DNA of 64,000 nt from Lathyrus oleraceus. Its lineage: Eukaryota > Streptophyta > Magnoliopsida > Fabales > Fabaceae. The notes beneath the pieces were generated by a model. The model had not been told where the DNA came from, searched no databases, and saw nothing but the letters and a program-made list of their open reading frames with translations. A program made the translations under genes and the position numbers. The DNA is taken from positions 246,195,575 through 246,259,574 of the forward strand of contig NC_066579.1 of NCBI RefSeq assembly GCF_024323335.1, read 5' to 3'. Positions 1 through 11,171 of this stretch are shown here, piece by piece (within the stretch, counting starts at the first letter, position 1; each line of letters opens with the position of its first letter).

Positions 1-1426
1 TTTGTAAATAGTGGAAGTCGAAAACTCACCAAACCTGCAAAACAGTTGAGATTCAAGGGTTGTTTGGCTGTTTTGAAGTGAAACAGTTGAAGCTTCAGCT
101 GTGCTTTGATGAATGGCTAAAAGAGTTCGACCCAAGAAGGCTCAGAATGACTTTACACAACATTTGCCATGGAAGGATTCTTTGAAAACAGTGCTGGAAA
201 GTGAGCTCCCAGTTGGTGAATGGTGCTGCAAATAACCTCCAAATGATGGCCAGATGATAGAACAACAAAGGAATCCTCGAGTTCTTTGGAAGTTTTTTGG
301 TAAAAAAGCAAAGTGAGAAAAATGAGATTTGAGAGAAAGTGAAGAATTCTGTGATTTGAGGCTGCAACTAGGGTTTGTAAATGACAGAAAATCATCTTTA
401 TATTCTCTGTTTAAGAGTACAAATCAAAGTCCATGGAAATATGGGATAGAGTTGGTAAAAGTGTACTTTTCTTCCAATTTTCAAGCAAGTTGGCATGGGT
501 GTATGTACTGCACGAATTTGACTTTGTAACATGACCAAAACCACATTTCTGAACTATTTCAATTGGCCAAATGGTTTAAAAATGATTATTTTGAAAAGTC
601 AAAATTCAACTCACTTGAAATTAATTAAGGCAAGTTCAAAAAGGCCATTTTGCATGGTGATGTTTTGGTGCATGAGGATGACATATTTGGAAAGATGAGG
701 TCAAATGTGACTTGTTGGAAAAAACCCCACCAAATTTGGCCAAATGGTTTGAGAGATATGGCCTTTTGAAGTTCAAAAATTTCTGAAAATGATTCGATCA
801 TAACTTGCCAACCATACATGGGAATTGAGTGTTCTTGGACTTTTTGGAAATGGGAGAACAAGATCTTCAACTTTCATGTTGGGCAAAAATTCATTTGAAG
901 CTTGTATCATGATGTAAGTTTGAGGATCAAGACTTTCCATTTTTGGTAAGTTTCAGTTACAGGTCCAGTTTCCCTTTTTTGGAAATTTCTTGTCTGGCTT
1001 CAAATTCTTCCATGATGATGTTTGACATGATATATGAGGCCTATTGGGACATGAATGAGACCTCTCAAACCAATTTCCATCATCAAATCACTGATTAAAT
1101 GGACAGTTGACCAACAGTTGACTTTTAGGGTTTCTGTCTGATTGTGCATTGACTGATGACTTCTGAACATCCAATCCTTGACCAAAACTCTTCAAATGGA
1201 TCCCCAAGCCATGTGAACATGTTGGACCAACCCTAGGGCCCTGGCTCAATGAAAAATGCACTTGCTTGCTTGACTGACTGATCTCCTGACCAGTTTGACC
1301 TAATTTCTTGATTGGCTTGTACTTGAGGCAAATGGGACAATGCAATGCTATGCAGTGGACCATGTTATGCTATGACCTAATATGAGAATGTATGTATAAT
1401 GATAGGTGCAAATTTGAGGTGCTACA
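1..1426 (-). repeat. Element A 3' LTR, first 1426 bp (truncated by window edge)
   Basis: This stretch matches 17479-18904 with a constant offset of 17478 and about six substitutions (three clustered near 150-160, the others near 564, 849 and 1397). On the minus strand the LTR begins TGTAGCACCTCAAATTTGC at 1426. It is the U3 part of the LTR plus the start of the transcribed part. A TATA-like ATATAAAG lies on the minus strand near 396-403. The small reading frames here are repeated in the other LTR and are not genes. Confidence 0.95.
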
Positions 1427-1441
1427 GCTGCCCCTATTCAA
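1427..1441 (-). other. Element A polypurine tract
   Basis: On the minus strand TTGAATAGGGGCAGC abuts the TG that opens the 3' LTR. It is purine-rich, in the position where plus-strand DNA synthesis is primed. Element G has almost the same sequence (TTGAATAGGGACAGC) at the same place. Confidence 0.75.
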
Positions 1442-1560
1442 TCAGCTGGGAACCCGAATGGATGAGAGCAACGGCTGTCAGACTTTCAGGGTAAACAGGG
1501 ATTGAATACCAAGAACCGTAGAAATTTGCACTCTGCCGGATATGATACCAGGAGAACCAC

Positions 1561-2750
1561 GTCATTTACTGATGACGCCTGCAATTGACAACTTCAGAAA
1601 AGCGAAACCATTTACCGATGGTTAGAAACTGGAAACTTGATATTTACCGATATCAACTTTAGCAAGACCATTTACCGATGGCTGCTGGGAAACAACTCTG
1701 ATGTAAAAGGAAGCAAGGCCATTTACCAATGGTGGCTTCAAAGAAACTTGACATTTACCGATATCAACTTCAACTCGACCATTTACCGATGGCTACTGCG
1801 ACTGGGGATCTGATATTTACCGATATCGAAGAAAACGGGGCCATTTACCGATGGCGGATAAAACTGGGCATTCAATATTTACCGATATCGAAGCATACAG
1901 GACCATTTACCGATGGCGTCTCCATTTGAGGAGGAACAAAATCTTTGTGGTGTAATCAGACAAGACGCTTACCGACGACTTCTGGGGATCTAGATTTTAT
2001 CAACAAGGAATCAAAGCATGACCAGACATTTACCGATGACTGGGAAGAGACTCGACGTTTACCGACATCGAAAGATGATGTTTACCGACATCCAAACAAA
2101 TGACCAGACATTTACCGATGACCGGGGAACACTTTACTAAGGGAAAAAACAAATATTTGCAACTGGAAACCAGATAGGACATTTACCGATGACTCTACTG
2201 GGGATTTCTAGCTGGGGATTATCAGACATTTACCGATGACTGCAGAAAAGACTCGATGTTTACTGACATCGAAAGATGATGTTTACCGACATCAAAAAAT
2301 GACCAGACATTTACCGATGACTGGGGTGAGACGCGATGTTTACTGACATCAAAACAATGATGACCAGACATTTACCGATGACTGGAGAGAAAACCCGATG
2401 TTTACAGACACCGAGACAATGGTGTTTACCGACACCAAAAATGATGACCAGACATTTACTGATGACTGGGGAGAAAACCCGATGTTTACAGACACCGAAA
2501 CAATGGTGTTTACCGACACCAAAAATGATGACCAGACATTTACTGATGACTGGGGAGAAAACCCGATGTTTACAGACACCGAAACAATGGTGTTTACCGA
2601 CACCAAAAATGATGACCAGACATTTACTGATGACTGGGGAGAATGCCCGATGTTTACAGACACCGAAACAATGGTGTTTACCGACACCAAACAAAGAAAC
2701 ACACGCGGGTGCTAGTATGACACTTACCGGTATCACAAGAACGACTTTTT
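1561..2750 (-). repeat. Array of about 25-30 short hairpins with loop TTACCG and varying stems
   Basis: Read on the plus strand, the hexamer TTACCG (sometimes TTACTG or TTACAG) is flanked by arms that are complementary but differ from copy to copy. Examples are GTCAT/ATGAC at 1561, AACCAT/ATGGTT at 1606-1623, TTGATAT/ATATCAA at 1637-1656, TCGATGT/ACATCGA near 2255-2275, GATGT/ACATC near 2278-2293 and TGGTGT/ACACCA near 2420-2437. CCAGaCAT/ATGaCTGG occurs repeatedly with one A-A mismatch. Units sit roughly 30-50 bp apart. In the element transcript the loop reads CGGUAA. Confidence 0.85.
2398..2688 (-). repeat. 84-bp tandem repeat, about 3.5 copies
   Basis: A unit of 84 bp starting at the ATG of 2398 is repeated at 2482, 2566 and 2650 with very few changes. 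Each unit contains three of the hairpins described for the surrounding array. All frames stay open because the unit length is a multiple of three, which makes spurious ORFs on both strands. This is a local amplification of the hairpin array. Confidence 0.9.
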
Positions 2751-4128
2751 AGATATGTCAAGGCAAGGTTGACCACTTGCTGGGGGTCTTACTGGGGAGA
2801 AACAAACTTTCTGTCGCCAACGGGTGAAGTAATAAACCTCTGTGGGGATATCAATCCTGAGTGCTGTCAAGAGCAACTGTAGCAGACTTGCTGTGCTGAT
2901 GTTGAATGAAATGATCCGCCTCTGCCGGGGATACGGTCTGATTGGGTTAACACATGAATGCATATGTTTGAATTTTTCCATGGCGTAATGCTCCACATTG
3001 AATGGAAATGCTACGCGGTTTTGAGGATGCAATGATTACTACATGCAAAATGATGAAAGACTCCGGCTGGGGAGCCAAAACTGATCGGGTACTCCAACTC
3101 TGCGGGGAGACACTGTAGGGAGAGCAACGACTTCTCACTCATGTTGGAGAATAGCACTGCTGCTGGGGAAAGGTGAACTCCGCAGGGGATATCCTTCAGT
3201 CCACAGATAGGATAAATGTTGGAGATAAATTTCAATGAACCTGCCTCACTCGGGGAGGAAATCGGCAAATACAGGCCTGCTGGGGATAGGCAATCCTTAG
3301 ACCTGTTGGGGAATAGAAGGCACTATCCACAGACGTCTCCGCAGGGGAACATAGCTCTGATAGCTTCCAAACTTTGCTTGGGGAAAATATCTGCTGAGGA
3401 AACGTCCTCGCAGACGCCAATCCGAAAAAACAGCACAACAAAATGCCCCCAGGGGATACATGGACAAGATACGCTCAAGTGTCCTCAACATTCAAAATGA
3501 TTTTCAAATGCTTCATCATCCTGCAAGCTATTGTTTAGCCTTCATGTTCTTATATGCAATGCTTATCAAAAATTCGGACATTTTTGCAAACAAAACAGTA
3601 AAAATAAAAACCAAAGAGCTATTTATCTGAATAACGACTTTTATTGATTGAAAATGTGCCTGAAGAGGCAAATACATTGGGGAAGCAATTCCTAGAAAGA
3701 GGTAATTGCGCACAAAAGGAAAAATCTATCCTAATGGCAACGTGAACACGGTATCCACTATTTCCCAATTCTGTTATAACTCACAGATCATCAGTTTTCC
3801 TCCCAAATCCTTGCTTTCAGAGAAGAATGACTGGACGGATCACATCTTTCGAGATGGCAGACGACAAAGCTCGATGAAGTACAGACAACTCAGATTGTAG
3901 TCTTCGCTTTAATCCCTCTTTTGGCTGGATCGCCCTTTCGGGTTTTCAATCCACCGGGATACCCATTTTTGCCTAAGCCGCCCTTGCGGGTTTTCGACTT
4001 ACCGGGTGTACAAATTCTTTTCATTTTATCCCTAATTTTTGCCCGAACCTTTTCTTTCTGTTTTTTGGTTCGCCGGGATGCCCTTTTTTTGCCTAGACTC
4101 TTTTTTCCTTTTTGTCCAGCGGGTCAAT

Positions 4129-7100
4129 TTATGCGAAGTATTTTTTGACTACATCTGAGTTAACAGGAGACGGAAAATCTTCACCATCCATAGTTGTAAG
4201 CATCAAGGCTCCACCGGAGAAGACCTTCTTCACAACATATGGACCTTCATAATTAGGAGTCCACTTGCCCCTGTTATCTGCACCGGGAGGGAGGATCCTC
4301 TTCAAAACTAGATCACCGATCTGATAGCTTCGAGGACGCACTTTCTGATCAAAGGCTCGCTTCATCCTTCGCTGATACAACTGTCCATGGCATACAGCTG
4401 CTAGCCGTCTCTCTTCGATAAGGCTCAACTCGTTAAACCTTGTTCGAATCCACTCGGCTTCGTCCAGCTTGACATCCAATAAAACTCTCAGAGAAGGAAT
4501 CTCCACTTCAACAGGTAGGACAGCTTCCATACCATACACAAGGGAGTAAGGGGTTGCCCCGGTCGACGTACGTACTGAGGTACGGTACCCATGCAAAGCG
4601 AAAGGCAGCATCTCATGCCAATCCTTGTACGTAACGACCATCTTCTGCACAATCTTCTTGATATTCTTGTTTGCCGCTTCTACAGCACCATTCATCTTCG
4701 GTCTGTAAGGAGAAGAATTGTGATGTTCAATCTTGAAATCTTTACACAGCTCCTTCATCATCTTGTTGTTGAGATTCGAACCATTGTCAGTGATGATTCT
4801 CTCAGGAACTCCATAACGACATATGATTTCTTTCTTGATGAACCGGGTAACCACTTGTTTGGTAACGTTAGCATAGGAAGCTGCTTCCACCCACTTGGTG
4901 AAATAGTCAATCGCTACCAAAATGAAGCGATGTCCATTCGAAGCAGTGGGCTCAATCTTCCCAATCATATCAATGCCCCACATGGCAAACGGCCAAGGCG
5001 AATTCATGACATTCAGAGGGCTTGGTGGTACATGCACCTTGTCAGCATAAATTTGACACTTATGGCACTTCCGAGCATACTTGAAACAATCGGATTCCAT
5101 AGTCATCCAGTAATAACCCGCTCTCAACAATTTCTTAGCCATTGCATGTCCGCCGGCATGAGTACCGAAGGAACCTTCATGAACTTCCTGCATTAACATG
5201 TCTGCCTCGGGTCTGTCCACGCATCTGAGCAAGACCATGTCAAAGTTTCTCTTATACAACACATCGTCCTGATTCAAATAGAAGCTTCCAGCTAGCCTTC
5301 TCAGGGTCTTCTTGTCATTCTTCGACGCACCTTCAGGATACTCCTGAGTCTTGAGGAAGTTCTTGATGTCATAGTACCACGGCTTCTCATCAATCACAAC
5401 AGACTCGGCTGCAAACACATACGCAGGCCTCTCGAGTCGATTCACCGCAACATGTGGCACATGATTCCACCAATGAACTTTGATCATAGACGACAAAGTA
5501 GCCAAGGCATCAGCCATCTGATTCTCATCCCGGGGGACATGATACAACTTCACCTTCTTGAAGAACGTCAGTATTCTTCTGGTGTAATCTCTATACGGAA
5601 TCAAATGTGGCTGATTCGTATTCCAATCTCCATTGACTTGATTGACCACTAGAGCGGAATCTCCAAAAATGTCAAGCGTTTTGATCCTCAGGTTAATGGC
5701 TTCTTCTATCCCCATGATACAAGCCTCATACTCAGCTTCGTTGTTGGTGACGTCAAACGTCAATCTGGCAGAAAAAGGTATATGAGCACCTTTAGGATTG
5801 ATCAATACTGCCCCGACACCGTTACCGTTCATATTCACAGCCCCATCAAACATCAGTGTCCATTTGACATCTGGATCCGGTCCTTCCTCAACAAGAGGCT
5901 CTTCGCAATCTTTCATCTTAAGATACATGATGTCTTCATCAGGGAATTCAAACATCATAGGCTGATAATCTTCAATCGGTTGCTCGGCGAGGTAGTCTGA
6001 CAGAATACTACCTTTGATGGCCTTTTGTGACGTGTACTGAATATCATATTCTGTTAGAATCATCTGCCAACGAGCAACGCGTCCGGTGAGAGCCGGTTTC
6101 TCAAAGATGTACTTTACTGGATCCATCTTAGAAATCAATAAGGTAGTATGGTTCAACATATACTGCCTCAGTCGGCGAGCAGCCCAGGCCAAAGCACAAC
6201 AAGTTTTCTCGAGCAGTGAATATCTTGTTTCACAGTCGGTAAACTTTTTGCTAAGGTAGTATATGGCATGCTCTTTTCGACCAGACTCGTCATGCTGTCC
6301 CAATACACACCCCATCGAGTTCTCAGTCACTGACAGGTACATTATCAGAGGTCTCCCTGGAACTGGAGGTATAAGGATTGGAGGTTTCTGTAAATACTCT
6401 TTAATCTTGTCAAAAGCTTTCTGACAATCATCATTCCACTTGATCGCCTGATTCTTTCTAAGCAGTTTGAAAATTGGTTCGCACGTGGCTGTTAGGTGAG
6501 ATATGAACCTTGCAATGTAGTTCAACCTCCCTAAAAACCCACGGACTTGCTTCTCCGTTTTCGGTTCAGGCATCTCTTGAATAGCTTTGACTTTCGCTGG
6601 ATCAACCTCAATCCCTTTTTCACTGACAATGAAGCCTAAAAGCTTCCCTGATCTCACCCCAAACGTACACTTGTTCGGATTCAACCTCAGCTTGAACTTT
6701 CTCAACCGGTCAAACAGCTTCTGCAAATTAACCAGGTGCTCCTCTTCTGTCTGCGACTTCGCAATCATATCATCTACGTACACTTCAATTTCTTTGTGCA
6801 TCATGTCATGAAAAAGAGTCGTCATTGCCCTCTGATAGGTAGCACCAGCATTCTTTAGCCCAAATGGCATCACCTTATAGCAGAACGTGCCCCAAGGTGT
6901 AATGAATGTCGTCTTTTCCATGTCCTCTGGCGCCATCTTGATCTGATTATATCCAGAGAAACCATCCATGAAAGAGAATACCGAGGATTGAGCCGTATTA
7001 TCAACCAATACATCAATGTGAGGTAATGGGAAATCATCTTTCGGACTCGCTCTATTCAAATCCCGGTAATCGACACACATTCTGACTTTACCATCCTTCT

Positions 7101-7606
7101 TCGGCACAGGAACGATGTTGGCCACCCATGGGGGATAACTTGTAACAGCCAAAAAACCTGCATCCCACTGCTTCTGAACCTCTTCCTTGATCTTAGTTGC
7201 CATATCAGGACTCGTTCTACGAAGCTTCTGCTTGACCGAAGGACATCCTTCTCTAAGAGGTAATCGATGCACCACAATGTCTGTATCCAAACCAGGCATA
7301 TCTTGATATGACCAGGCGAATATCTCCACATATTCTCTCAGCATCTCAATCAGCCTCCTCTTGACAGAGTCCTCTAAAGCAGCCCCAATCTTGATTTCTC
7401 TTTTGGCGTCCTCAGTACCCAAATTAACAACCTCCAACTCCTCCTGATGAGGTTGGATGACCCTTTCCTCCTGCTTCAGCAATCTGACCAATTCTGCAGG
7501 GAGTTCACAGTCTTCCTCACTCTCCTCTTCAGCTTGGTAGATGGGATTGTCGAAATCATACTGAGCCATAACAGAACTGTTCATAGTGAATGCCATAAGA
7601 TCGCTT
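4129..7606 (-). CDS. Ogre pol exon 2: reverse transcriptase - RNase H - second RNase H - integrase
   Basis: The ORF from the ATG at 7596 is 1155 residues without a break. RT is at about 150-330, with VDYRDLN, FSFMDGFSGYNQ and the catalytic YVDD at 273-276. The native RNase H follows at about 410-540. A second RNase H domain follows at about 580-705 (FDGA, NNEAEYEA, GDSALV, DENQMADALA), as known for Tat-lineage elements. Integrase has an H-H-C-C finger (HEGSFGTHAGGH...CHKC), the core residues (GIDMIG, TDNGSN and the downstream E in NGAVEAANKN) and a C-terminal GPY-like end. There is no chromodomain. The ATG is probably not the true start. Splicing of the 252-nt intron would fuse this exon, entering at 7606, in phase to gag-pro. 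Confidence 0.95.
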
Positions 7607-7858
7607 CTGCATGTTTAATGCTTTGTTTTAGAAAAAGAGTTCAATAAAGTCACAAAAAACAAAAACATTGCCATTTTTATTGTTTTTGAAAAAGGATGAA
7701 AACAAAAAATAGAAAGACAGGGATCACAAAGTTTGATTTCAAAAAATGTCCTTCATTAATGATAATCATTAAAACATGATGAGGCCCTACAATGAATCAC
7801 TACGCCTTGGGCAGAACGTAGGATTTTCATGCAAAATGACAAAACAACAGAAAATTAC
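7607..7858 (-). other. Element A intron between protease and RT exons (252 bp)
   Basis: On the minus strand the donor is GA|GTAATTTT at 7858 and the acceptor is CATGCAG|A at 7607. The upstream frame would otherwise stop at the TAA that overlaps the donor. With the intron removed, GA and A make a Glu codon, and the frame runs through three codons into the ATG of the RT ORF. Element G has the same donor, the same acceptor type and the same phase. An intron here is the known Ogre signature. Confidence 0.85.
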
Positions 7859-8345
7859 TCTGTCAGAAGAGTAACTTGAACCACTTCTTCAGCCGTCCAG
7901 TTGTTGATAGACCCCCCTGGTGCACACGGGCGAACCCAGTTGTCCAAATCACAATCACTGTCACAGTCTTCACTACCGGTTGCAGAGACGTCGCCATGAT
8001 TCATCAGCCCAGCGCTGGTAAAGGTACTCGGACCCGCTTGACCATTCTGCTCTGCTTGGAGAGGCTCGTAACCAACGCCAAATTTGTCTTCTTTGACAGG
8101 CAAATCCACCATCTTGCCCCAGCCTTCAGCTTTGCCAGAATCAACAACCTCCTTAGCCTGCTTGTAAGAAGTAATTGAAGCACCTGGCTTCCTCTGCTCA
8201 GCGTACGCCACTTTCTCAAGAGCCACAGTCTCAAACGCCTGGCATAAGGTTTCGTGGATCTCGCCATCCACCTCAACATATTTGAACGAGGATAGATGAC
8301 TCACCAGAATCTCTTCTTCACCGCACACGTCACAATCTGACCGTT
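7855..8345 (-). pseudogene. Element A protease exon, C-terminal part, out of frame after a one-base loss
   Basis: The frame is open from 8424 to the stop at 7855. Its part after about 8327 matches what follows the protease in element F (VSHLSSF then acidic residues, then SYKxAKxxxxxG...GKM). It ends in NNW-x2-EE-x-VQ before the intron donor, also seen in G. The main gag-pro ORF stops at 8301. Inserting one base near 8327 would restore continuity, so this looks like a single-base deletion (or an assembly error). As read, the frameshift uncouples RT from gag-pro. Confidence 0.8.
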
Positions 8346-11171
8346 CCAGACATACTTGAGCTTTTGATGGAGAGTCGACGAGACTGCCCCTGCTGCATGA
8401 ATCCATGGACGCCCCAATAAACAACTATAGGCGGGCTGGATGTCCATAACATAGAAGATGATATCGAATACCTCAGGACCTATCTTCACAGGCAAGGTAA
8501 CTTCCCCACACACAGAACGTTTGGATCCGTCGAAAGCACGAACGATCAGGTCACTGGGAGTAAGCACAAACCCTTCCACATCAATCTTCTTCAGAATCTG
8601 CTTAGGCAACACATTCAGCGACGACCCGGTGTCTACCAATACGTGAGACAACACTGCCCCCTTGCACTCCATGGTGATGTGCAAGGCTTTGTTATGGTTC
8701 CGCCCTTCAGGCGGTAAGTCCAGGTTGGTGAATCCTACACCATGCCTGGTGCTCACATTGGCCATCACACCCTCCAGTTGATTGACAGAAATCTCCTGAG
8801 GCACGTAAGCCAGATTCAACATCTTCAGCAAGGCATTACGGTGTGCCTCAGAGCACAACAACAGTGAAAGTATAGAAATCTTGGACGGAGTTTGATTCAA
8901 CTGATCTACAATCTTGTAGTCACTCTTCTTGATTATCTTCATAAACTCCTCCACGTCCTTCTCAAATGTCCCCTCGGGCGCTTCCTTCTGGACAGGTTCT
9001 TCCTCAACCACAGCTTGCTTACCCTTTGCTTTGGCGAGAGCCTCAGCATTATTGTCCCTCAAAGGCTGCGGTGCGAACAGACGACCGCTTCTGGTAAAAC
9101 CTCCTGGACCCCCTACATTATCCACAGCCGGACCAACAGTTGCAGGAACTCTATTCGGTAAACCAATTGTCACTGGAGCTTGATTCACTGGTCTCGTCTG
9201 ACTTTCAGCCCTTCTGTAACTGCGGTGAGCATTATCATACTTCCACGGCACGGCTCTACTATTCTCAACAGCCCTTCTTCCAGACGCGGCGATAGTAGTT
9301 GGAGCACTGATGGTTACAGGCACGGAAATGGTAACTGGGGTACCATTTGTTGCAGGTGCACTAACGACCCTTTGTCCACGTCCTTCAGACGGTTTAAAGT
9401 AAATGGTGATAGTTGACACTGTCCCACGATCTTTTACAGCCCTACTGAATTGCAAACAACCCTCATCCATCATACCCTGGATACCGGCCCTTAACTGGTC
9501 GCAACCATTCTCAGATTCTGCACAGCCCAAACAATCCTCATCACAGCCCGAGTAGACACCCCCATTCAGCAGACGGCCCTTCACAACTAGCAGAGAAGTC
9601 TGAACATCATCAACACTAACAACCAGATCTTCAGCTTCTTTCCCCTCAATATTGTTCACTCTATGCCCACCATGCTGAGGCATAGGGTTGTTTACGACGT
9701 TAGGCACTGGAGCGAAGTTGATCGCCTTGGCATCGATCAAATCTTGGACCTTGTGCTGGAGAGCCCGACACTTCTCAGTATGATGCCCTGGTGCCCCAGA
9801 GTGAAAGTCACAACGGACGTTGGCGTCGTACCCAGGAGGCAATACTGTAGGCGGAGCCATTGTACGCAACTCAACCATCCCCAACCTGAGTAGTTCGGGC
9901 AGCAGTTCGGCGTACGACATGGGTAGCGAATCAAAACGTCGATCAGGCATCCTTTGTCTGGGCTGATACGGACGTTGCTGTTGTTGTTGTTGCGGTTGTT
10001 GAACTCTTTGTTGTTGTTGTTGACGAGGTTGAGGTGCCGGAATGGTTACTGCAGCAGCTTGACGGTATTCAATTCTGTTCTGATCTCTGCGGTGTTGAAC
10101 AGCATTAGTTTCACCCTCTCTTCGACGAGGTGCCCCAGCAAACGGCTTCTTAGAAGAAGAGGAACCAGCATCTTGGATCTTCCCAGTTTTAATCAAGCTC
10201 TCAGTCCTCTCTCCACAAATGACAACATCAGAAAAACTACCGAATGGGCAGCTCCCCATCCGGTCCATAAACACACCATGAAGAGTGCCGATAAACATAT
10301 CTGTCAACTCCCTCTCCAGCATAGGGGGTTGAACTCTAGCAGCCAGTTCACGCCACCTCTGGGCATACTCCTTGAAGCTTTCATTGGATTTCTGACATAG
10401 ACTCTGCAGCTGAGTCCGGCTAGGCGCCATGTCCATGTTGTGTTTGTATTGCCTCAAAAAGGCCTCACCCAGATCCCTCCAACAGCGGATAGAATCTCTC
10501 TTCAATTCCATGTACCAGTCCAAAGAAGCCCCAGATAGACTATCTTGGAAAAAATACATCCACATCTTTTCATCATCGGTATACGCAGAGATTTTTCGAT
10601 AATAAGCCTGCACATGGGTGCGAGGGCAAGAAGTACCGTTGTATTTATCGAAGGACGGTGCTTTGAACTTGTAAGGGATTCTCAAACCTTCCACCAACCC
10701 CATATTGGTAACATCAAAACCGAGAGAATTCTGACATTCCATAGCTCTAATTTTCTCAGCAAGGGCATCAACTTTACGATCCCTCTCATCAACCCTTCCC
10801 AGAACACCTTCGTCTTCACTGAGCAGAGAGAACATATCCTCTTGTCTGTCAACAATCGGAACAGGATTACGGGCCGGGGCACGGATCGCTCTGGCATTAG
10901 CGGGATCTGGAGCAATAGGTTGACCGTTGATTCGAATACCCCCCAACTCATCACCTACAGCATAGTTGTTGATGGGTACAGCAGCAGCAACATTATTATC
11001 ATTGACCGGGCCTCCCTCTGGCGGAGCATGGTTGACCGGTGGAATTGCAGCCTCTTGTCTCTGAACCATGGCTCGAAGTTCTTCTTGACCTTGTGCAACC
11101 CCTTGCATCATATTCATAAACTGGGCCATGTTAGCCTTCATCTCAGCCAACTCTGCTTGAACTTGATCCAT
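8301..11171 (-). CDS. Ogre gag-protease polyprotein (frameshifted near its end)
   Basis: The ORF has 956 residues from the ATG at 11171. The N-terminus is coiled-coil-like (MDQVQAELAEMKANMAQF). The retrotransposon gag core is at about 165-330 (FDKYNG, HVQAYYRKI, FFQDSLSGASLDWY, FKEYAQRWRELAARV). A Gln/Arg/Pro-rich stretch follows at about 375-400. A zinc-knuckle-like CDFHSGAPGHHTEKC comes next, with spacing C-x2-H-x5-H-x4-C instead of the usual CCHC. The protease near the end has the catalytic LVDTGSSLNVLP and LLGRPWIH. Gag would form the particle and the protease would process the polyprotein. The frame is lost near 8327 and stops at 8301, after the protease core. Confidence 0.92.
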   Translation of the reverse strand: MDQVQAELAEMKANMAQFMNMMQGVAQGQEELRAMVQRQEAAIPPVNHAPPEGGPVNDNNVAAAVPINNYAVGDELGGIRINGQPIAPDPANARAIRAPARNPVPIVDRQEDMFSLLSEDEGVLGRVDERDRKVDALAEKIRAMECQNSLGFDVTNMGLVEGLRIPYKFKAPSFDKYNGTSCPRTHVQAYYRKISAYTDDEKMWMYFFQDSLSGASLDWYMELKRDSIRCWRDLGEAFLRQYKHNMDMAPSRTQLQSLCQKSNESFKEYAQRWRELAARVQPPMLERELTDMFIGTLHGVFMDRMGSCPFGSFSDVVICGERTESLIKTGKIQDAGSSSSKKPFAGAPRRREGETNAVQHRRDQNRIEYRQAAAVTIPAPQPRQQQQQRVQQPQQQQQQRPYQPRQRMPDRRFDSLPMSYAELLPELLRLGMVELRTMAPPTVLPPGYDANVRCDFHSGAPGHHTEKCRALQHKVQDLIDAKAINFAPVPNVVNNPMPQHGGHRVNNIEGKEAEDLVVSVDDVQTSLLVVKGRLLNGGVYSGCDEDCLGCAESENGCDQLRAGIQGMMDEGCLQFSRAVKDRGTVSTITIYFKPSEGRGQRVVSAPATNGTPVTISVPVTISAPTTIAASGRRAVENSRAVPWKYDNAHRSYRRAESQTRPVNQAPVTIGLPNRVPATVGPAVDNVGGPGGFTRSGRLFAPQPLRDNNAEALAKAKGKQAVVEEEPVQKEAPEGTFEKDVEEFMKIIKKSDYKIVDQLNQTPSKISILSLLLCSEAHRNALLKMLNLAYVPQEISVNQLEGVMANVSTRHGVGFTNLDLPPEGRNHNKALHITMECKGAVLSHVLVDTGSSLNVLPKQILKKIDVEGFVLTPSDLIVRAFDGSKRSVCGEVTLPVKIGPEVFDIIFYVMDIQPAYSCLLGRPWIHAAGAVSSTLHQKLKYVWNGQIVTCAVKKRFW

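Larger units (their letters stand above)
1442..4128 (-). other. Element A 3' UTR, 2.7 kb, repeat-rich, non-coding
   Basis: The stretch lies between the polypurine tract and the end of the integrase ORF. From the LTR side it holds a hairpin array (1561-2750), then about 0.75 kb with recurrent CTGGGGA/GCAGGGGA words, then a unique part (3500-3900). Last come four degenerate units of the type CGCC...GGGTTTTCAATCCACCGGG...TTTTTGCCTA (about 3915-4130). No coding sequence is credible. Long repeat-bearing 3' UTRs are a known feature of legume Ogre elements and have been proposed as a source of satellite DNA. Confidence 0.8.

Noticed and set aside
1561..2750. CRISPR or phage-type repeat array
   Set aside because: The repeated hexamers are hairpin loops with related arms inside a retrotransposon 3' UTR.
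2311..2752. Open frames on both strands with a 28-residue repeat (MFTDTE... and its reverse)
   Set aside because: They are translations of the 84-bp tandem repeat. All frames stay open because 84 is divisible by three. There is no start context or homology.
4591..5196. 201-residue plus-strand ORF
   Set aside because: It is antisense to the integrase/RNase H region of element A. A shorter version appears antisense to G at the same place, so it is a shadow of codon usage.
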